Of a stretch of 64,000 nt of DNA, positions 38,005-48,200 are shown piece by piece (within the stretch, counting starts at the first letter, position 1; every line of letters starts with the position of its first letter). A program made the position numbers and the translations under genes. The stretch comes from Fodinicurvata fenggangensis DSM 21160. Lineage in GTDB: Bacteria; Pseudomonadota; Alphaproteobacteria; Kiloniellales; DSM-21159. The notes under the pieces were generated by a model. The model saw only the letters and a list, made by a program, of their open reading frames with translations. It made no database searches and had not been told where the DNA came from. Where the stretch lies: NCBI RefSeq assembly GCF_000686045.1, contig NZ_JMLV01000014.1, positions 1 to 64,000 on the forward strand. The letters run 5' to 3'.

Positions 38005-39146
38005 CCGGCAGCTCCCTTTTCCAGGGTTGTAAGCACCAGGTCGTCACGGTGAATCATTTCCTCGCGCCCACGGTAGCCAAGGATGGTTTCGATGTCCCGA
38101 CTCTTGTGACCCAGGATGCGCCGGGCGTCCTCCGCACCATAGGCCGAGAGCCCGCGGGCGATTTCTTCGCCTGCCAAGTCGCGTACCAGCACCGCGTCAC
38201 CGCGCTCGAAGTCTCCCGTGATTGCAGTGATGCCGGCGGGCAGCAGCGAACGCCCGTTCAGCAGGGCCTGGCGGGCGCCTGCATCGATATGAATGCTGCC
38301 GCTGGGCTTCAGGGCGCCGGCAATCCACTGCTTGCGTGCGGCCAGCGGCTCGGTGTCGGAGAGGAACCAGCTGCACCGCGCGCCCTCGGCCAGCCGGCGC
38401 AGGGGCGCTTCGGCGCGTCCATCCGCAATGGCCATGTGACAGCCGGCGCCGACGGCAATCCGGGCCGCGGCAAGCTTGGTCACCATGCCGCCCGAGGAAT
38501 GGCCGGGCGGTGCCTGGCCGGCCATGGCCTCTATCTCGGCGGACAGGCGCGGGATCTGTGGGATATGCTTGGCCTTCGGATCGCTGCGGGGGTCGCTGGT
38601 GTATAGGCCGTCGATGTCCGAGAGCAGGATGAGGGCCTCGGCATTGATCATGGCCGCGACCCGGGCCGCGAGGCGGTCGTTGTCGCCGAAGCGGATCTCG
38701 CTGGTGGCGATGGTGTCGTTCTCGTTGATGACCGGCAGGCTGCGGTGGCGCAGCAGCGTGTTGAGGGTGTTGCGTGCGTTCAGGTGCCGGCGGCGCTCCT
38801 CGGTGTCACCCAGGGTCAGCAGGATCTGGGAGACCGTGATGTCGTGGGCGGCCAGGCCTTCCTGGTAGGCATGGGCCAGTCGCAACTGCCCCGTGGCCGC
38901 GGCTGCCTGTTTCTCCTCCAGCTTCAGGCGTCCGTTGCCCAGGCCCAGGTAGTGCCGACCCACGGCAATGGCGCCGGAGGAGACCACGATCACCTCGCGT
39001 CCCTGGCCATGCAGGTTTGCCAGGTCCTGGGCCAGGCTCTGCAGCCACCCATGACGGATGCTGCCGTCGCTTTCCTCGACCAGCAGGGCCGAGCCGATCT
39101 TGACGACAATGCGCCGTGCGCTGTCCAGGGGCGAGGTCTCAGTCAT
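38001..39146 (-). CDS. proB: Glutamate 5-kinase ProB
   Basis: ProB phosphorylates glutamate in the first, proline-inhibited step of proline synthesis. The 381-residue protein has an amino-acid-kinase domain (about 8-260; [44 protein letters not shown]) and a C-terminal PUA domain (about 275-375). It overlaps obgE by eight bases and proA by four, so obgE-proB-proA are tightly coupled. Confidence 0.96.
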   Translation of the reverse strand: MTETSPLDSARRIVVKIGSALLVEESDGSIRHGWLQSLAQDLANLHGQGREVIVVSSGAIAVGRHYLGLGNGRLKLEEKQAAAATGQLRLAHAYQEGLAAHDITVSQILLTLGDTEERRRHLNARNTLNTLLRHRSLPVINENDTIATSEIRFGDNDRLAARVAAMINAEALILLSDIDGLYTSDPRSDPKAKHIPQIPRLSAEIEAMAGQAPPGHSSGGMVTKLAAARIAVGAGCHMAIADGRAEAPLRRLAEGARCSWFLSDTEPLAARKQWIAGALKPSGSIHIDAGARQALLNGRSLLPAGITAITGDFERGDAVLVRDLAGEEIARGLSAYGAEDARRILGHKSRDIETILGYRGREEMIHRDDLVLTTLEKGAAG

Positions 39147-40203
39147 CGTCGCGTTGCGCGGTCAGCTCCTCGAGCGCCTGCTGGCGTGCCGCGTCCGCTT
39201 CGGCCTCGGCTGCGCGGTAGGCGCGGATATGCTGCTGCAACAGCCGGAGCATCTGCTTGACGCCGCGCCCCGATATGCCCGAAATCGGATGGACCTCCTC
39301 ACCCGAGGCCTCGGCCAGGGCTTTCTGGCGCGTACGAATGGTTTCCTCGTCCAGCGCATCGGTCTTGTTCAGTGCCAGAACCTCGGGTTTCTCGGCCAGG
39401 GCGCCGCCATAGGCCTCCAGCTCCTGGCGCACGGTTCGCCATGCGCCAACCGGGTCCTCCTGGGTGCCATCCACCAGATGCAGCAGAACACCGCAGCGCT
39501 CCACATGGCCCAGGAAGCGGTCGCCCAGGCCGGCGCCCTGATGCGCGCCCGCGATCAGGCCGGGAATGTCCGCCAGGACGAAGTCGGCCTCGTCGTTGCG
39601 GATTACGCCCAGGTTGGGGTGCAGGGTGGTGAAGGGATAGTCGGCCACCTTGGGCCGGGCGCGGCTGACGGCGGAGAGAAAGGTGGACTTGCCGGCATTG
39701 GGCAGGCCGACCAGGCCGGCATCCGCGATCAGCTTCAGGCGCAGCCAGACCCAGCGCTCCTCGCCCGGCCAGCCGGGGTCGGCGCGTCGTGGCGCCTGGT
39801 TGGTGGAGGACTTGAAGTGGGCATTTCCGAATCCGCCGTCGCCGCCGCGCAGCAGGGTCATGGTCTGCCCGACTTCGGTCAGGTCGGCCAGCAGGGCTTC
39901 CTTGTCCTCGGCCAGGATCTGCGTGCCGACGGGCACCTTGATGGTAATCGTGTCTCCGGCGGCCCCCGAACGGTCGCGTCCCATGCCGTGATGGCCGCGC
40001 CCTGCCTTGAAATGCTGCTGATAGCGGAAGTCGATCAGGGTGTTCAGGCCGTCCATCGCCTGGAAGACGATGTCGCCGCCGCGACCGCCGTTGCCGCCGT
40101 CAGGTCCGCCGAACTCGACATACTTCTCGCGCCGGAAGGAGACCGATCCGCCTCCGCCGTCACCGCTTTTCAGGAATATCTTGGCTTCGTCGAGAAACTT
40201 CAT
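39139..40203 (-). CDS. obgE: GTPase ObgE (CgtA)
   Basis: Obg-type GTPases act in 50S ribosome assembly and stress signalling. The 354-residue protein has the Gly-rich Obg fold (1-158, [28 protein letters not shown]) and a G domain with GLPNAGKST (about 166-174), DIPGLIAGA and NKTDALDE. The C-terminal tail is Glu/Asp/Gln-rich and overlaps the proB start. A terminator between rpmA and obgE implies that obgE may have its own promoter. Confidence 0.97.
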   Translation of the reverse strand: MKFLDEAKIFLKSGDGGGGSVSFRREKYVEFGGPDGGNGGRGGDIVFQAMDGLNTLIDFRYQQHFKAGRGHHGMGRDRSGAAGDTITIKVPVGTQILAEDKEALLADLTEVGQTMTLLRGGDGGFGNAHFKSSTNQAPRRADPGWPGEERWVWLRLKLIADAGLVGLPNAGKSTFLSAVSRARPKVADYPFTTLHPNLGVIRNDEADFVLADIPGLIAGAHQGAGLGDRFLGHVERCGVLLHLVDGTQEDPVGAWRTVRQELEAYGGALAEKPEVLALNKTDALDEETIRTRQKALAEASGEEVHPISGISGRGVKQMLRLLQQHIRAYRAAEAEADAARQQALEELTAQRDDD

Positions 40204-40239
40204 GCGGAGAGGCTCATGTCAGCGCCCTGGTTTGAAACG

Positions 40240-40268
40240 AAAAAGGGGGAATGGCGTACCATTCCCCC
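40240..40268 (-). terminator. Rho-independent terminator of rplU-rpmA
   Basis: On the minus strand a perfect ten-base-pair stem (gggggaatgg with ccattccccc, 40245-40268) closes a four-base loop and is followed by five T residues. It lies 30 bases after the rpmA stop and just before obgE. Confidence 0.92.
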
Positions 40269-40297
40269 GAATCCTCGAACGCGGCAGGGTCCGCGAT

Positions 40298-40567
40298 CTA
40301 CTCGGCCGGCTCCTGGATCGGCGTGACCGACACATAGGTACGGTTTTCCGCGCCCTTGCGATAGGCAACCTTGCCTTCGATCAGGGAGAAGATGGTGTGG
40401 TCCTTGCCCAGGCCCACGTTCTCGCCCGGGCGCCACTTGGTGCCGCGCTGGCGAATGATGATGTTGCCGGCGCGAACCTCTTCGCCACCGAACTTCTTGA
40501 CGCCCAGGCGGCGACCAATTGAGTCGCGCCCGTTCTTGGAACTGCCGCCTGCCTTTTTCTGTGCCAT
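40298..40567 (-). CDS. rpmA: 50S ribosomal protein L27
   Basis: L27 sits near the peptidyl-transferase centre of the ribosome. The 89-residue protein has the typical [20 protein letters not shown]-terminus, [21 protein letters not shown], and [13 protein letters not shown]. It follows rplU by six bases and precedes a clear terminator. Confidence 0.98.
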   Translation of the reverse strand: MAQKKAGGSSKNGRDSIGRRLGVKKFGGEEVRAGNIIIRQRGTKWRPGENVGLGKDHTIFSLIEGKVAYRKGAENRTYVSVTPIQEPAE

Positions 40568-40573
40568 TGCAGC

Positions 40574-40942
40574 TTACTCCTCGGTCTTTTCCGCAGCCGC
40601 CTTCTTAGGGGCCGCCTTCTTGGCCTTGCCCGCGCCGACGATTTCCGTCACGCGAATCTTGCTCAGCTCCTGGCGATGCCCGTTCTTGCGACGATAGTGC
40701 TTGCGGCGGTGCTTCTTGAAGACGACGATCTTGTCGCCGCGCGTCTGCTCGAGAACCTCGGCCTTGACGCTGGCGCCGGACACGGTCGGGCTGCCCACCT
40801 TCAGGTCGCCTTCGGCGCCCACCATGAGGACTTCGTCCAGAGACACGCTGTCTCCGGCGTTAGCAGACAACTTCTCGACCGTGAGAACGTCGTCTTTGGC
40901 GACTTTATATTGCTTGCCGCCTGTCTTGATGACTGCGTACAT
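40574..40942 (-). CDS. rplU: 50S ribosomal protein L21
   Basis: L21 binds 23S rRNA in the large subunit. The 122-residue protein starts [18 protein letters not shown] and has [17 protein letters not shown] before the end. The C-terminal tail is rich in Lys, Ala and Glu ([12 protein letters not shown]). The ATG at 40942 is the family start; a longer frame to 40978 adds 12 foreign residues. The gene is first in rplU-rpmA. Confidence 0.98.
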   Translation of the reverse strand: MYAVIKTGGKQYKVAKDDVLTVEKLSANAGDSVSLDEVLMVGAEGDLKVGSPTVSGASVKAEVLEQTRGDKIVVFKKHRRKHYRRKNGHRQELSKIRVTEIVGAGKAKKAAPKKAAAEKTEE

Positions 40943-41009
40943 GATGAAATGCCTGCGTTCGGACGTAAAAAACGACACGGAAATCCATGCCTTCCGTGCG
41001 AGAGGGGCG

Positions 41010-41037
41010 AATATAACCCTGACAAACGTGCTGTCAA
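41010..41037 (-). promoter_or_regulatory. Predicted sigma70 promoter of rplU-rpmA
   Basis: On the minus strand, consensus TTGACA (41032-41037) and TATATT (41010-41015) are 16 bases apart. This places the transcript start roughly 60 bases before the rplU ATG. It is one of the clearest housekeeping promoters in the window. Confidence 0.75.
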
Positions 41038-41059
41038 CGCCTTTCCCCGCTTGTTTGCT

Positions 41060-41593
41060 TTACTCCTGCTTTCCCAGGTCCAGGCTTGCCTGAGCGTAAT
41101 CCGAAGGCAATTCCAGGTCCCAAGTGTGCAGGACCTTCAAGCCGATTTCCTCTGCAAAGGTCGATTGGTTACGATCATCTGTATAAAGTGCTTCCGCACC
41201 ATAAACCTTCGCAATCATTGCAATCTGGCGATCATATTTGACCTCATTCCATCCTGCCTTGGAGCCAGATTTCTTGTCACCCTTGTCAAATGCCTTGCGA
41301 ACAACCTCTGCAAGCTCGATGGCACAACGGGCGTCGAAGGAAGCGATCTGAAAGGCAGGAGACCTGTCTATTTCGGAAACAGCTCTTTCCAGGTCAGGCA
41401 CGGCAGACAGAAGTTCGGTAAGGCAGGGCGTGGGTATCAGGACACGTCCGCCCGTATTCGCCAAACTGTCTACAAGCGCCTCTATGCGTTCTCTGCTGTA
41501 TTCAACCGGTTGGCCCGTTTCGTAATTCGAGGCGGGGGGACTGCCTGGCCGTAGCACCAAGGACAGGAAGGTATTGTCGAATGCGACAATCAA
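41060..41593 (-). CDS. PIN-domain protein, probable ribonuclease
   Basis: The 177-residue protein has the acidic residues of a PIN nuclease: Asp6 (VAFDNTFLS), Glu in PTPCLTELL, Asp in VKYDRQIAMIAKVYG, and YTDDRN. PIN domains cut single-stranded RNA and are the toxin part of VapBC-type pairs. This protein is longer than most VapC toxins because of a charged insertion before the third acidic residue (KAFDKGDKKSGSKAGW). It starts inside the end of the upstream gene (ATGA overlap) and forms a two-gene operon with it. GC content is well below that of the flanking genes. Whether it is toxic is unknown. Confidence 0.75.
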   Translation of the reverse strand: MIVAFDNTFLSLVLRPGSPPASNYETGQPVEYSRERIEALVDSLANTGGRVLIPTPCLTELLSAVPDLERAVSEIDRSPAFQIASFDARCAIELAEVVRKAFDKGDKKSGSKAGWNEVKYDRQIAMIAKVYGAEALYTDDRNQSTFAEEIGLKVLHTWDLELPSDYAQASLDLGKQE

Positions 41594-42327
41594 TGAGCCT
41601 GCCCGTTCTTCTCTTCCATCTCACGCAAGCGTGCCAGTGGGTCACTTGGCCAATCCAGGTCCATGTTGCGGATGTGGTCTACTGTTTCCCGCAGGTTTGC
41701 ACTGCCAACCGGAGTGAAACTGGCAACGGTAAACGACTCTACCGACCAGGTTCCATCCTCATGGCGCAGCCATTCTCCATGTCCATCCAGTTTCACCTGT
41801 TCGAACAGAACGCTGCGAAGCGCATGTCCCACATCCTTGCTGGTCGTGCCAAAGACGGCACCATGGCTTTCCGTCCTCAGGCGAACGGCAACATTGTTGC
41901 CGCTGGCAGCCAGGTAATAGAGTTCCCCGGTCAGGCTCATGGTATCCCTGAGAGAAAGCGCAGCCTTGGAGGGTTTGTGACTCCCTGGAAATGTCATGAC
42001 TTGTGCATTGCCCGGCCCGGACAGGCAGCCGCTTGTGGAATCCTCACTCAGCATCTCATTGATTCTGTTGCGGGCCGTCAGGGCTTTCTTGGGAGCCTGT
42101 CCACTCTGCAGACCGGAAAGCCGCTCCGTGAGTTCGGTTTCATGCGCGCAATCCATGGAGAAGGCATTGGCATGACTGCCCTCTCCAATTGCAACCAAAT
42201 GAAGATGGTCTTCGAGACCCAGCATGTCCTTGAGCTGGACATAATAGTCCAGCAGACGCCCGAACGGCATGGTTTCGGGCGTCTTGTCGTTGATTCGGAA
42301 GGTGTAGCGAAGCTGCTCGTTGCTCAT
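41590..42327 (-). CDS. Unknown protein paired with a PIN-domain gene
   Basis: The 245-residue protein begins LRYTFRINDKTPETMPFGRLLDYYVQL and has a middle HLHLVAIGEGSHANAF segment. A helical part contains ARNRINEMLSED, and a beta-rich C-terminal half (about 125-215, SLTGELYYLAASGNNVAVRL, FGTTSKDVGHALRSVLF, DGTWSVESFTVASFTPV) completes it. I recall similar proteins next to PIN-domain genes in other bacteria, but have no name or function for them. No DNA-binding motif of the usual antitoxin types is visible. GGAG precedes the ATG, and its end overlaps the PIN gene by four bases. Lower GC than its surroundings suggests acquisition. Confidence 0.7.
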   Translation of the reverse strand: MSNEQLRYTFRINDKTPETMPFGRLLDYYVQLKDMLGLEDHLHLVAIGEGSHANAFSMDCAHETELTERLSGLQSGQAPKKALTARNRINEMLSEDSTSGCLSGPGNAQVMTFPGSHKPSKAALSLRDTMSLTGELYYLAASGNNVAVRLRTESHGAVFGTTSKDVGHALRSVLFEQVKLDGHGEWLRHEDGTWSVESFTVASFTPVGSANLRETVDHIRNMDLDWPSDPLARLREMEEKNGQAH

Positions 42328-42502
42328 GACTTTCTCCAGTCTGGAGTCTACGTCCGGAATGAGTCGCGGTAAAGCGTCCCGTTCCGGAGGGGTGCTGATC
42401 CAGATGTGTAGCTTCTGGTTCTTCCGATGCCGCCGATTATCCTGTAGGACAAACAGGGGCGGGGTAACCAGTGATTTGAACAGGTGAGCGCAGGGGGCGT
42501 TC

Positions 42503-42685
42503 GTGTCGGTCGATACAATAATACAGAGTGGGCTCTTTTCCAGCGACTTCCTCAAAGAGGCCGTGACTCGATTGCCCGATTGGCAAGCCGTCACGGAGAA
42601 TGAGGTCATCGCTTTCCGGGACTTGTGCCTGGCCTGTATCAATGCCCTGGCGGCCGGCCAGCCCGATGCCGATATCGACCTGTGA
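42503..42685 (+). CDS. Small protein upstream of the ydcF-like gene, unknown
   Basis: The 60-residue frame starts at GTG with AGGGGG six bases upstream and ends six bases before the next ATG. Its composition looks protein-like (SVDTIIQSGLFSSDFLKEAV, then ENEVIAFRDLCLACINAL, two likely amphipathic helices, and an acidic end). I do not recognise a family. Its close coupling to the YdcF-like gene suggests one transcript. Confidence 0.5.
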   Translation: MSVDTIIQSGLFSSDFLKEAVTRLPDWQAVTENEVIAFRDLCLACINALAAGQPDADIDL

Positions 42686-42691
42686 ACTGCA

Positions 42692-43459
42692 ATGTTCTTT
42701 CTGAAGAAGCTGCTGGGCGCGCTGCTGTCGCCGGTCGGGCTTGTGCTGGTGCTGTTGCTGGCCGGCGTGGTCCTGATGCTGGTGGGCGGTGCGCCGCGCC
42801 TGGCACGGGGACTGCTGGCCTGTTCGCTGCTGCTTTTTCTGGCCTTTTCCCTGCCCTGGTTGCCCAATGCCTTGCTCCGCCCGCTGGAAAGCCAGGTATC
42901 GCCCTTTGCAGGGCTTCAGGAGGCACAGCCACGACCGGAAGCCATCGTGGTGCTGGGGGCCGGCCATCATGTGCGGCCGGGCCAGCCGCCGGCGGACTGG
43001 CTGGGGCGGGCGGCCTCGGCGCGCTTGATGGAAGCCCTGCGCCTGCGGGGCCTAGCCGGACTTTCGGATCTGCCGCTGATCTTCACGGGCGACGCCGGGC
43101 GGGAGCCTCTGCCCGTGGCCGAGGCGATGAAGCGTGCAGCAGTGTCCCTGGGCGTGCCGGAGGCGGCCATTGTCGCCGAGGCAGCGCCGCGCGATACGGC
43201 GGGGGAAATGCAGGCGTTGGCGCGCAGGATGGGACAGGACCCATTTATCCTGGTGACCTCCGCCGCGCACATGCCGCGGGCGCTGAAACTGGCAGGCAGG
43301 GCCGGGCTGAACCCGATTCCGGCCTCAACGGACTCTCGGCGGGTGCAGGCTTCTGCAGCCGAACTGCAGGCTTGGCTGCCCTCAGCGGGGAACCTGCGAC
43401 GCAGCGATCACGCACTGCATGAGTGGCTCGGTCTGCTGTGGCTGCGCATCAAGGCTTGA
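42692..43459 (+). CDS. YdcF/ElyC-like membrane protein (DUF218)
   Basis: The 255-residue protein has two N-terminal membrane helices (about 12-31 and 36-57) and a DUF218 domain: EAIVVLGAGHHVRPG, PLIFTGDAG, PRDTAGEM, FILVTSAAHMPRA. ElyC in E. coli affects peptidoglycan precursor carrier use; the reaction in this family is not proven. The catalytic-like region lies in the periplasm or at the membrane. It ends overlapping the convergent L,D-transpeptidase gene by 11 bases. Confidence 0.87.
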   Translation: MFFLKKLLGALLSPVGLVLVLLLAGVVLMLVGGAPRLARGLLACSLLLFLAFSLPWLPNALLRPLESQVSPFAGLQEAQPRPEAIVVLGAGHHVRPGQPPADWLGRAASARLMEALRLRGLAGLSDLPLIFTGDAGREPLPVAEAMKRAAVSLGVPEAAIVAEAAPRDTAGEMQALARRMGQDPFILVTSAAHMPRALKLAGRAGLNPIPASTDSRRVQASAAELQAWLPSAGNLRRSDHALHEWLGLLWLRIKA

Positions 43460-44006
43460 TGCGGATGGGCGTGCCGACCTCGACCGATTCCCAGATCTGC
43501 ATCATGTGGTGATCGCGAAGCGCGATGCAGCCATTGGTCCAGTTGGGTTCGTTGAAGACTTCCTTGCGGTATTCCGTGTCGTTGGGCATGCCGTGCAGCA
43601 TGATTTGTCCGCCGGGACTGACCCCGTATTGTTCGGCGTAGGCGCGGTCCTGCTCGTTGGGATAGGTGATGCCCAGCGAGAGGAAGAAACTGCTTTCCGG
43701 ATTGCGCCAGCCGATACGATAGGTGCCTTCGGGCGTACGTTGGTCCCCTTCGAAGCGCTTGTGTCCCTCGGGACGCTTGCCGAGCTGGATCGGATAGCTG
43801 GCCAGGACCTCGCCATCGCGATGGAGTTCCAGCACCCGATCGCCCTTGCGGACCTCGATGTAATCCACGCCGGCTTCCAAAGCGGCCATCTGGCGGCCTT
43901 TCGGATTGCTCTGCCCTGCCGTTTCGCCCTGGGCCGCCGCCAGGCCAGGAAGCAGGCAGAGGATGATGCTGGCCAGCATCAGGCTTCTGCGCGCGACTCT
44001 GTGCAT
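43449..44006 (-). CDS. L,D-transpeptidase (YkuD) family protein
   Basis: The 185-residue protein has a signal peptide (about 1-26). Its YkuD domain contains YIEVRKGDRVLELHRDGE and the motif HGMPN followed by NWTNGCIAL, where the Cys is the nucleophile. Such enzymes form 3-3 cross-links in peptidoglycan or attach lipoproteins to it. The ATG at 44006 precedes a good signal peptide; the longer frame to 44192 is unlikely. It converges with the YdcF-like gene, both with cell-wall links. Confidence 0.92.
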   Translation of the reverse strand: MHRVARRSLMLASIILCLLPGLAAAQGETAGQSNPKGRQMAALEAGVDYIEVRKGDRVLELHRDGEVLASYPIQLGKRPEGHKRFEGDQRTPEGTYRIGWRNPESSFFLSLGITYPNEQDRAYAEQYGVSPGGQIMLHGMPNDTEYRKEVFNEPNWTNGCIALRDHHMMQIWESVEVGTPIRIKP

Positions 44007-44171
44007 GATATTCCCCCACCGGAATGACTTTCCGGGTGGAATGTTTAACACATTGCCACTAGTTTTCAGCAGCGGATTTCGTCGCGTCCGGATCGATTTT
44101 TGCGGAGACTCCGCACGAAAGGGTGTTGCGGCGAAATGGTCCGAACAGGAATCGAGCTCGTAAAACACCCG

Positions 44172-45275
44172 ATGATGCGCACAGTCTTCCAAATTCTCTT
44201 CATCCTGCTACTTGCCGGTGGCGGGTACTATGCCTGGCAGAACTTTTCTTCCAGCGGGCCCGGCGGCTCTGATGGTGCCCCGCCGGGGAATGGCGCCCAG
44301 GCCAGTCCTGTGGTGGTCAGCGACGTGCGGGTCGGCCTCGTCGCCGAGCGCGTGGAGGCCGTCGGCACGGCCGAGGCCCGGGAGTCCATCGATGTGGTCC
44401 CCGAAGTGGCCGGACGCATTGAAACCATCCATTTCGAGCAGGGCCAGGAGGTTGCGGCCGAGGCGGTCCTGCTGGAACTCGACAGTACGCGCCAGCAGGC
44501 CTTGCTGCGCGAAGCCGAGGCCAATCGTCGGGACATGGCCCGCCAGCTGGAGCGGGCACGCCAGCTTCTGAGCAGCCAGAATGTCCCGCAGGCGCGTGTT
44601 GACGAACTGCAGGCCGGGCTGGAAGCGGCCGCGGCCCGGGCGGCCGCAATCGAGACCGATATTGCCGACCGCAGGATCCGCGCGCCCTTCGATGGCGTGG
44701 TGGGGCTGCGGCGTGTTTCCCCGGGGGCCTATATCGACAGCCAGACCGTCGTGACCACCCTGGACGACCTGTCCGAGATCAAGATGGAGTTTTCGGTCCC
44801 GGAACGCTTCATGGGGGTGCTTTCACGCGGCCTGCCCGTGGAGGCGACCTCTGTGGCCTGGCCGGACGAAACCTTCGAGGGCGTGGTCAGCGACGTGGAT
44901 ACCCGCGTGGATCCGACCACCCGCTCCCTGCGTGTGGAGGCAACGCTGCCCAACGAGGACCGCCGCCTGCGCACCGGCATGTTCATGGCTGTGCGCCTGC
45001 TGGTCAGCCAGCGGGAAAACGCCCTCCTGGTTCCCGAAATGGCGCTCGTGGCCGAGGGGGACCGGCCGCATGTCTATGTACTGGAGGAGGCCGAGGGCCA
45101 AGCCAGCGTACGCCGTGTGGATGTGCAGATCGGTACGCGCCTGCCCGGCGAAGTGGAAATCCGGGAGGGTCTGTCCAAGGGCGATCGTGTGGTGACCTAT
45201 GGCCTGCAGCGCCTTCAGGATGGCGCCACGGTGCGTGTGGTCGGGACCGGCGACGGCCCCGATGCCGGCAGCTGA
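44172..45275 (+). CDS. RND efflux periplasmic adaptor (MFP)
   Basis: The protein of 367 residues has a membrane anchor (about 5-23), then lipoyl/hairpin and beta-barrel domains (SIDVVPEVAGRIETIHFEQGQEV; a coiled hairpin about 95-150; RIRAPFDGVVGLRRVSPGAYI; LRTGMFMAVRLLV). It links the inner-membrane RND pump to an outer-membrane channel. ATG 44172 is chosen to begin the anchor; 44136 is possible, and neither has a strong ribosome-binding site. The pump gene follows after 24 bases. Confidence 0.93.
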   Translation: MMRTVFQILFILLLAGGGYYAWQNFSSSGPGGSDGAPPGNGAQASPVVVSDVRVGLVAERVEAVGTAEARESIDVVPEVAGRIETIHFEQGQEVAAEAVLLELDSTRQQALLREAEANRRDMARQLERARQLLSSQNVPQARVDELQAGLEAAAARAAAIETDIADRRIRAPFDGVVGLRRVSPGAYIDSQTVVTTLDDLSEIKMEFSVPERFMGVLSRGLPVEATSVAWPDETFEGVVSDVDTRVDPTTRSLRVEATLPNEDRRLRTGMFMAVRLLVSQRENALLVPEMALVAEGDRPHVYVLEEAEGQASVRRVDVQIGTRLPGEVEIREGLSKGDRVVTYGLQRLQDGATVRVVGTGDGPDAGS

Positions 45276-45299
45276 CCGGGCAGTAGGGCGGACAGGCTG

Positions 45300-48200
45300 A
45301 TGTTTCTTTCCGATACCTCGATCAAGCGTCCCGTCCTGGCAACGGTGATCAGCCTGATGATCGTCGTGCTGGGTGTTGCTTTCCTGATGCAGATGGCGGT
45401 GCGCGAGAATCCCGACATCGACCCGCCCGTGGTGTCCATCGACACGACATACACCGGGGCCGCCCCTCAGGTGGTGGACAGCGAGATCACGGAAGTGATC
45501 GAAGGCGCGATCAGCGGCGTCGAGGGCATCCGCAACATCCAGTCGGAAAGCCGTGACGGGCGCGCCGAGACGACGATCGAGTTCAACACCTCGCAGGATG
45601 TGGACCTGGCGGCCAACGATGTGCGCGATGCGGTTGGGCGGGTGCTGTCGCAGCTGCCCGAGGAAGCCGATGATCCCGTGGTGCGCAAGGCGGATGCCAA
45701 CGCACGTCCGATGATGTGGATCACGCTGACCAGTGACCGCCTGGATCCCGCAGAACTGAGCGACTATGCCGAGCGAACACTGGAGGACCGCCTGTCCATC
45801 CTGGACGGTGTGGCGCGCGTTCGCATCGGCGGCGATCGCCGCTATGCCATGCGCATCTGGCTGGACCGGCAGGCCATGGCGGCTCGTGACCTGACGGTCT
45901 CCGATGTGGAACAGGCCTTGCGGGCAGGGAACCTGGAACTGCCGGCCGGACGCCTGGAGTCGGAAGCGCGCGAACTGACGGTGCGCACCGAAAGCCGACT
46001 GCAAGATCCGGAGGAATTCGCCAGCCTGGTGGTGAAACAGGAAGACGGCTATCAGATCCGCCTGGGCGAGGTGGCCCGCGTTGAACGGGGCGTGGAAAGC
46101 GAACGCTCCATCCTGCGCTCCAATGGCGAGGGTGCCATCGGCCTGGGCATTATCCGGCAGTCCAAGGCCAATACCATCGATGTGTCGGACCGGGTGCGTG
46201 CAGAGATCGATGCAATCCGGGACGATTTGCCTGCGGGCGTCGAGCTGAATGCCAGCTATGACGAATCGCTGTTCATTCGCGAGGCGATCAAGGAAGTGGT
46301 GAAGACGCTGTTGCTGGCCATTGGCCTGGTGGTGGTGATCATCTTCCTGTTCCTGCGCACGATCCGCGCCACCTTCATTCCAGCCGTGACCATCCCTGTC
46401 TCGCTGGTCGGCGCCTTCATCATCATGGCGCCGCTGGGATTCTCCATTAACGTCCTGACTCTGCTGGCCATGATTCTGGCCGTGGGCCTGGTGGTCGACG
46501 ATGCCATCGTGGTGCTGGAGAATGTGCAGCGGCGCATAGAGGAGGGCGAGCCGCCATTGGTGGCCGCCTTCCACGGTACGCGCCAGGTGGGCTTTGCCGT
46601 GATCGCCACCAGTTTGACCCTGATCGCGGTCTTTGTGCCCATCGCCTTCCTGCAGGGCAGTGTCGGGCGCCTGTTCGAGGAATTCGGACTGACCATGGCG
46701 GCGGCTGTCGCCTTTTCCAGTCTGATCGCGCTGACCCTGGCGCCCATGCTCTGTTCCAAGTGGCTGAAGGCCCCCGATCGCACCCGCCGGCCGAATTTGT
46801 TTATGCGCAGCACGGAATCCGTCCTGAATGGTCTGACCCGGGGCTATCGCTGGCTGCTGGAGCGTGTGATCGTCCTGCCCCTGGCGGTGCTGGGGGTGGC
46901 CCTGCTGGTGGCCCTGATTGCGTTGCCGCTGTTTTCCCTGCTGCCCAACGAGTTGACTCCGACCGAGGATCGCGGCGTGATCATCATTCCCAGCTCGGCA
47001 CCGGAGGGGGCGACACCACAGGAAACCTTCCGCAGCGTCCTTCAGGTGGAGGAAGCCATCCGGCCGGTCTATGAACGCGGGGATGCGAACCGGATCTTTT
47101 CCATTGTCGGATGGGGAAACGTCCCCAACAGCGGTTTCACGATCCTGGGGCTGGCCCCCTGGGCCGAGCGCGACATGAAGCAGCAGGAGATCACGCAGGA
47201 GATCTTCCCGAAAATCCTGGCCATTCCCGGTCTGCGCGCCTTCGCCGTCAATCCGCCGGGGCTGGGCCAGAGTTCCTTCGAGCAGCCGGTCCAGATCGTG
47301 GTGGGCGGCTCCGATTACGAGACCGTGGGGACCTGGGCCAATCGCCTGGCGGAGCGGGCATCGGACAACGAGCGCATCCTGAATCTGGATACCGACTACA
47401 AGGAAACACGGCCGCAGTTGAGCGTTTCCATCGACCGCAAGCGGGCGGCGGATCTGGGCATTCGCGTGCGAGACATCTCCACCACGCTTGAGAGCATGAT
47501 CGCTTCGCGCGTGGTGGGCAGCTATCTGGATCGCGGGCGCGAGTACGACGTGATCGTGCAGCTGGAGGACAGTGACCGCATGACACCGAACGACCTGGAG
47601 AACATCTTCGTTCGGGCCGACAGCGGGGAACTGGTGCCGCTCAGCAGCCTGGTGACCCTGACCGAGCGCGGGGCGCCGCCGTCCCTGACCCGTGTGGACC
47701 GCCTACCGTCCGTGACGCTCACGGCCTCGCTGGCCTCAGGTTACGATCTGGGCGAAGCCCTGGCCTATTTCGAGGAACTTGCGGAGGAGGAACTGCCGGA
47801 GGCGGCCCGCCTGAGCTACCTGGGACAATCGCAGGAGTTCCAGGACACCTCGAACGAGATCTACTTCACCTTCCTGCTGGCCCTGGTGATCGTCTTCCTG
47901 GTGCTGGCCGCCCAGTTCGAAAGCTTCATCCATCCGGCCATCATCATGCTGGTGGTGCCCCTGGCCGTGACCGGCGCGCTGCTGGCGCTCTGGCTGACCG
48001 GCATGTCGATCAACATCTACAGCCAGATCGGTGCCATCCTGCTGATCGGCCTGATGTCCAAGAACGGCATCCTGATCGTGGAGTTCGCCAACCAGCTGCG
48101 TGAAGAGGGACGATCCGTGCGCGAATCCATCGTCGAGGGCTCGGTCCTGCGCTTTCGCCCCATCCTGATGACGGCCATCTCGACGGTGGTCGGGGCGGTT

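Noticed and set aside
44823-46574. 583-codon minus-strand frame opposite the RND adaptor and pump
   Set aside because: His/Gln/Arg-rich antisense composition, no family match, and both pump genes are certain.
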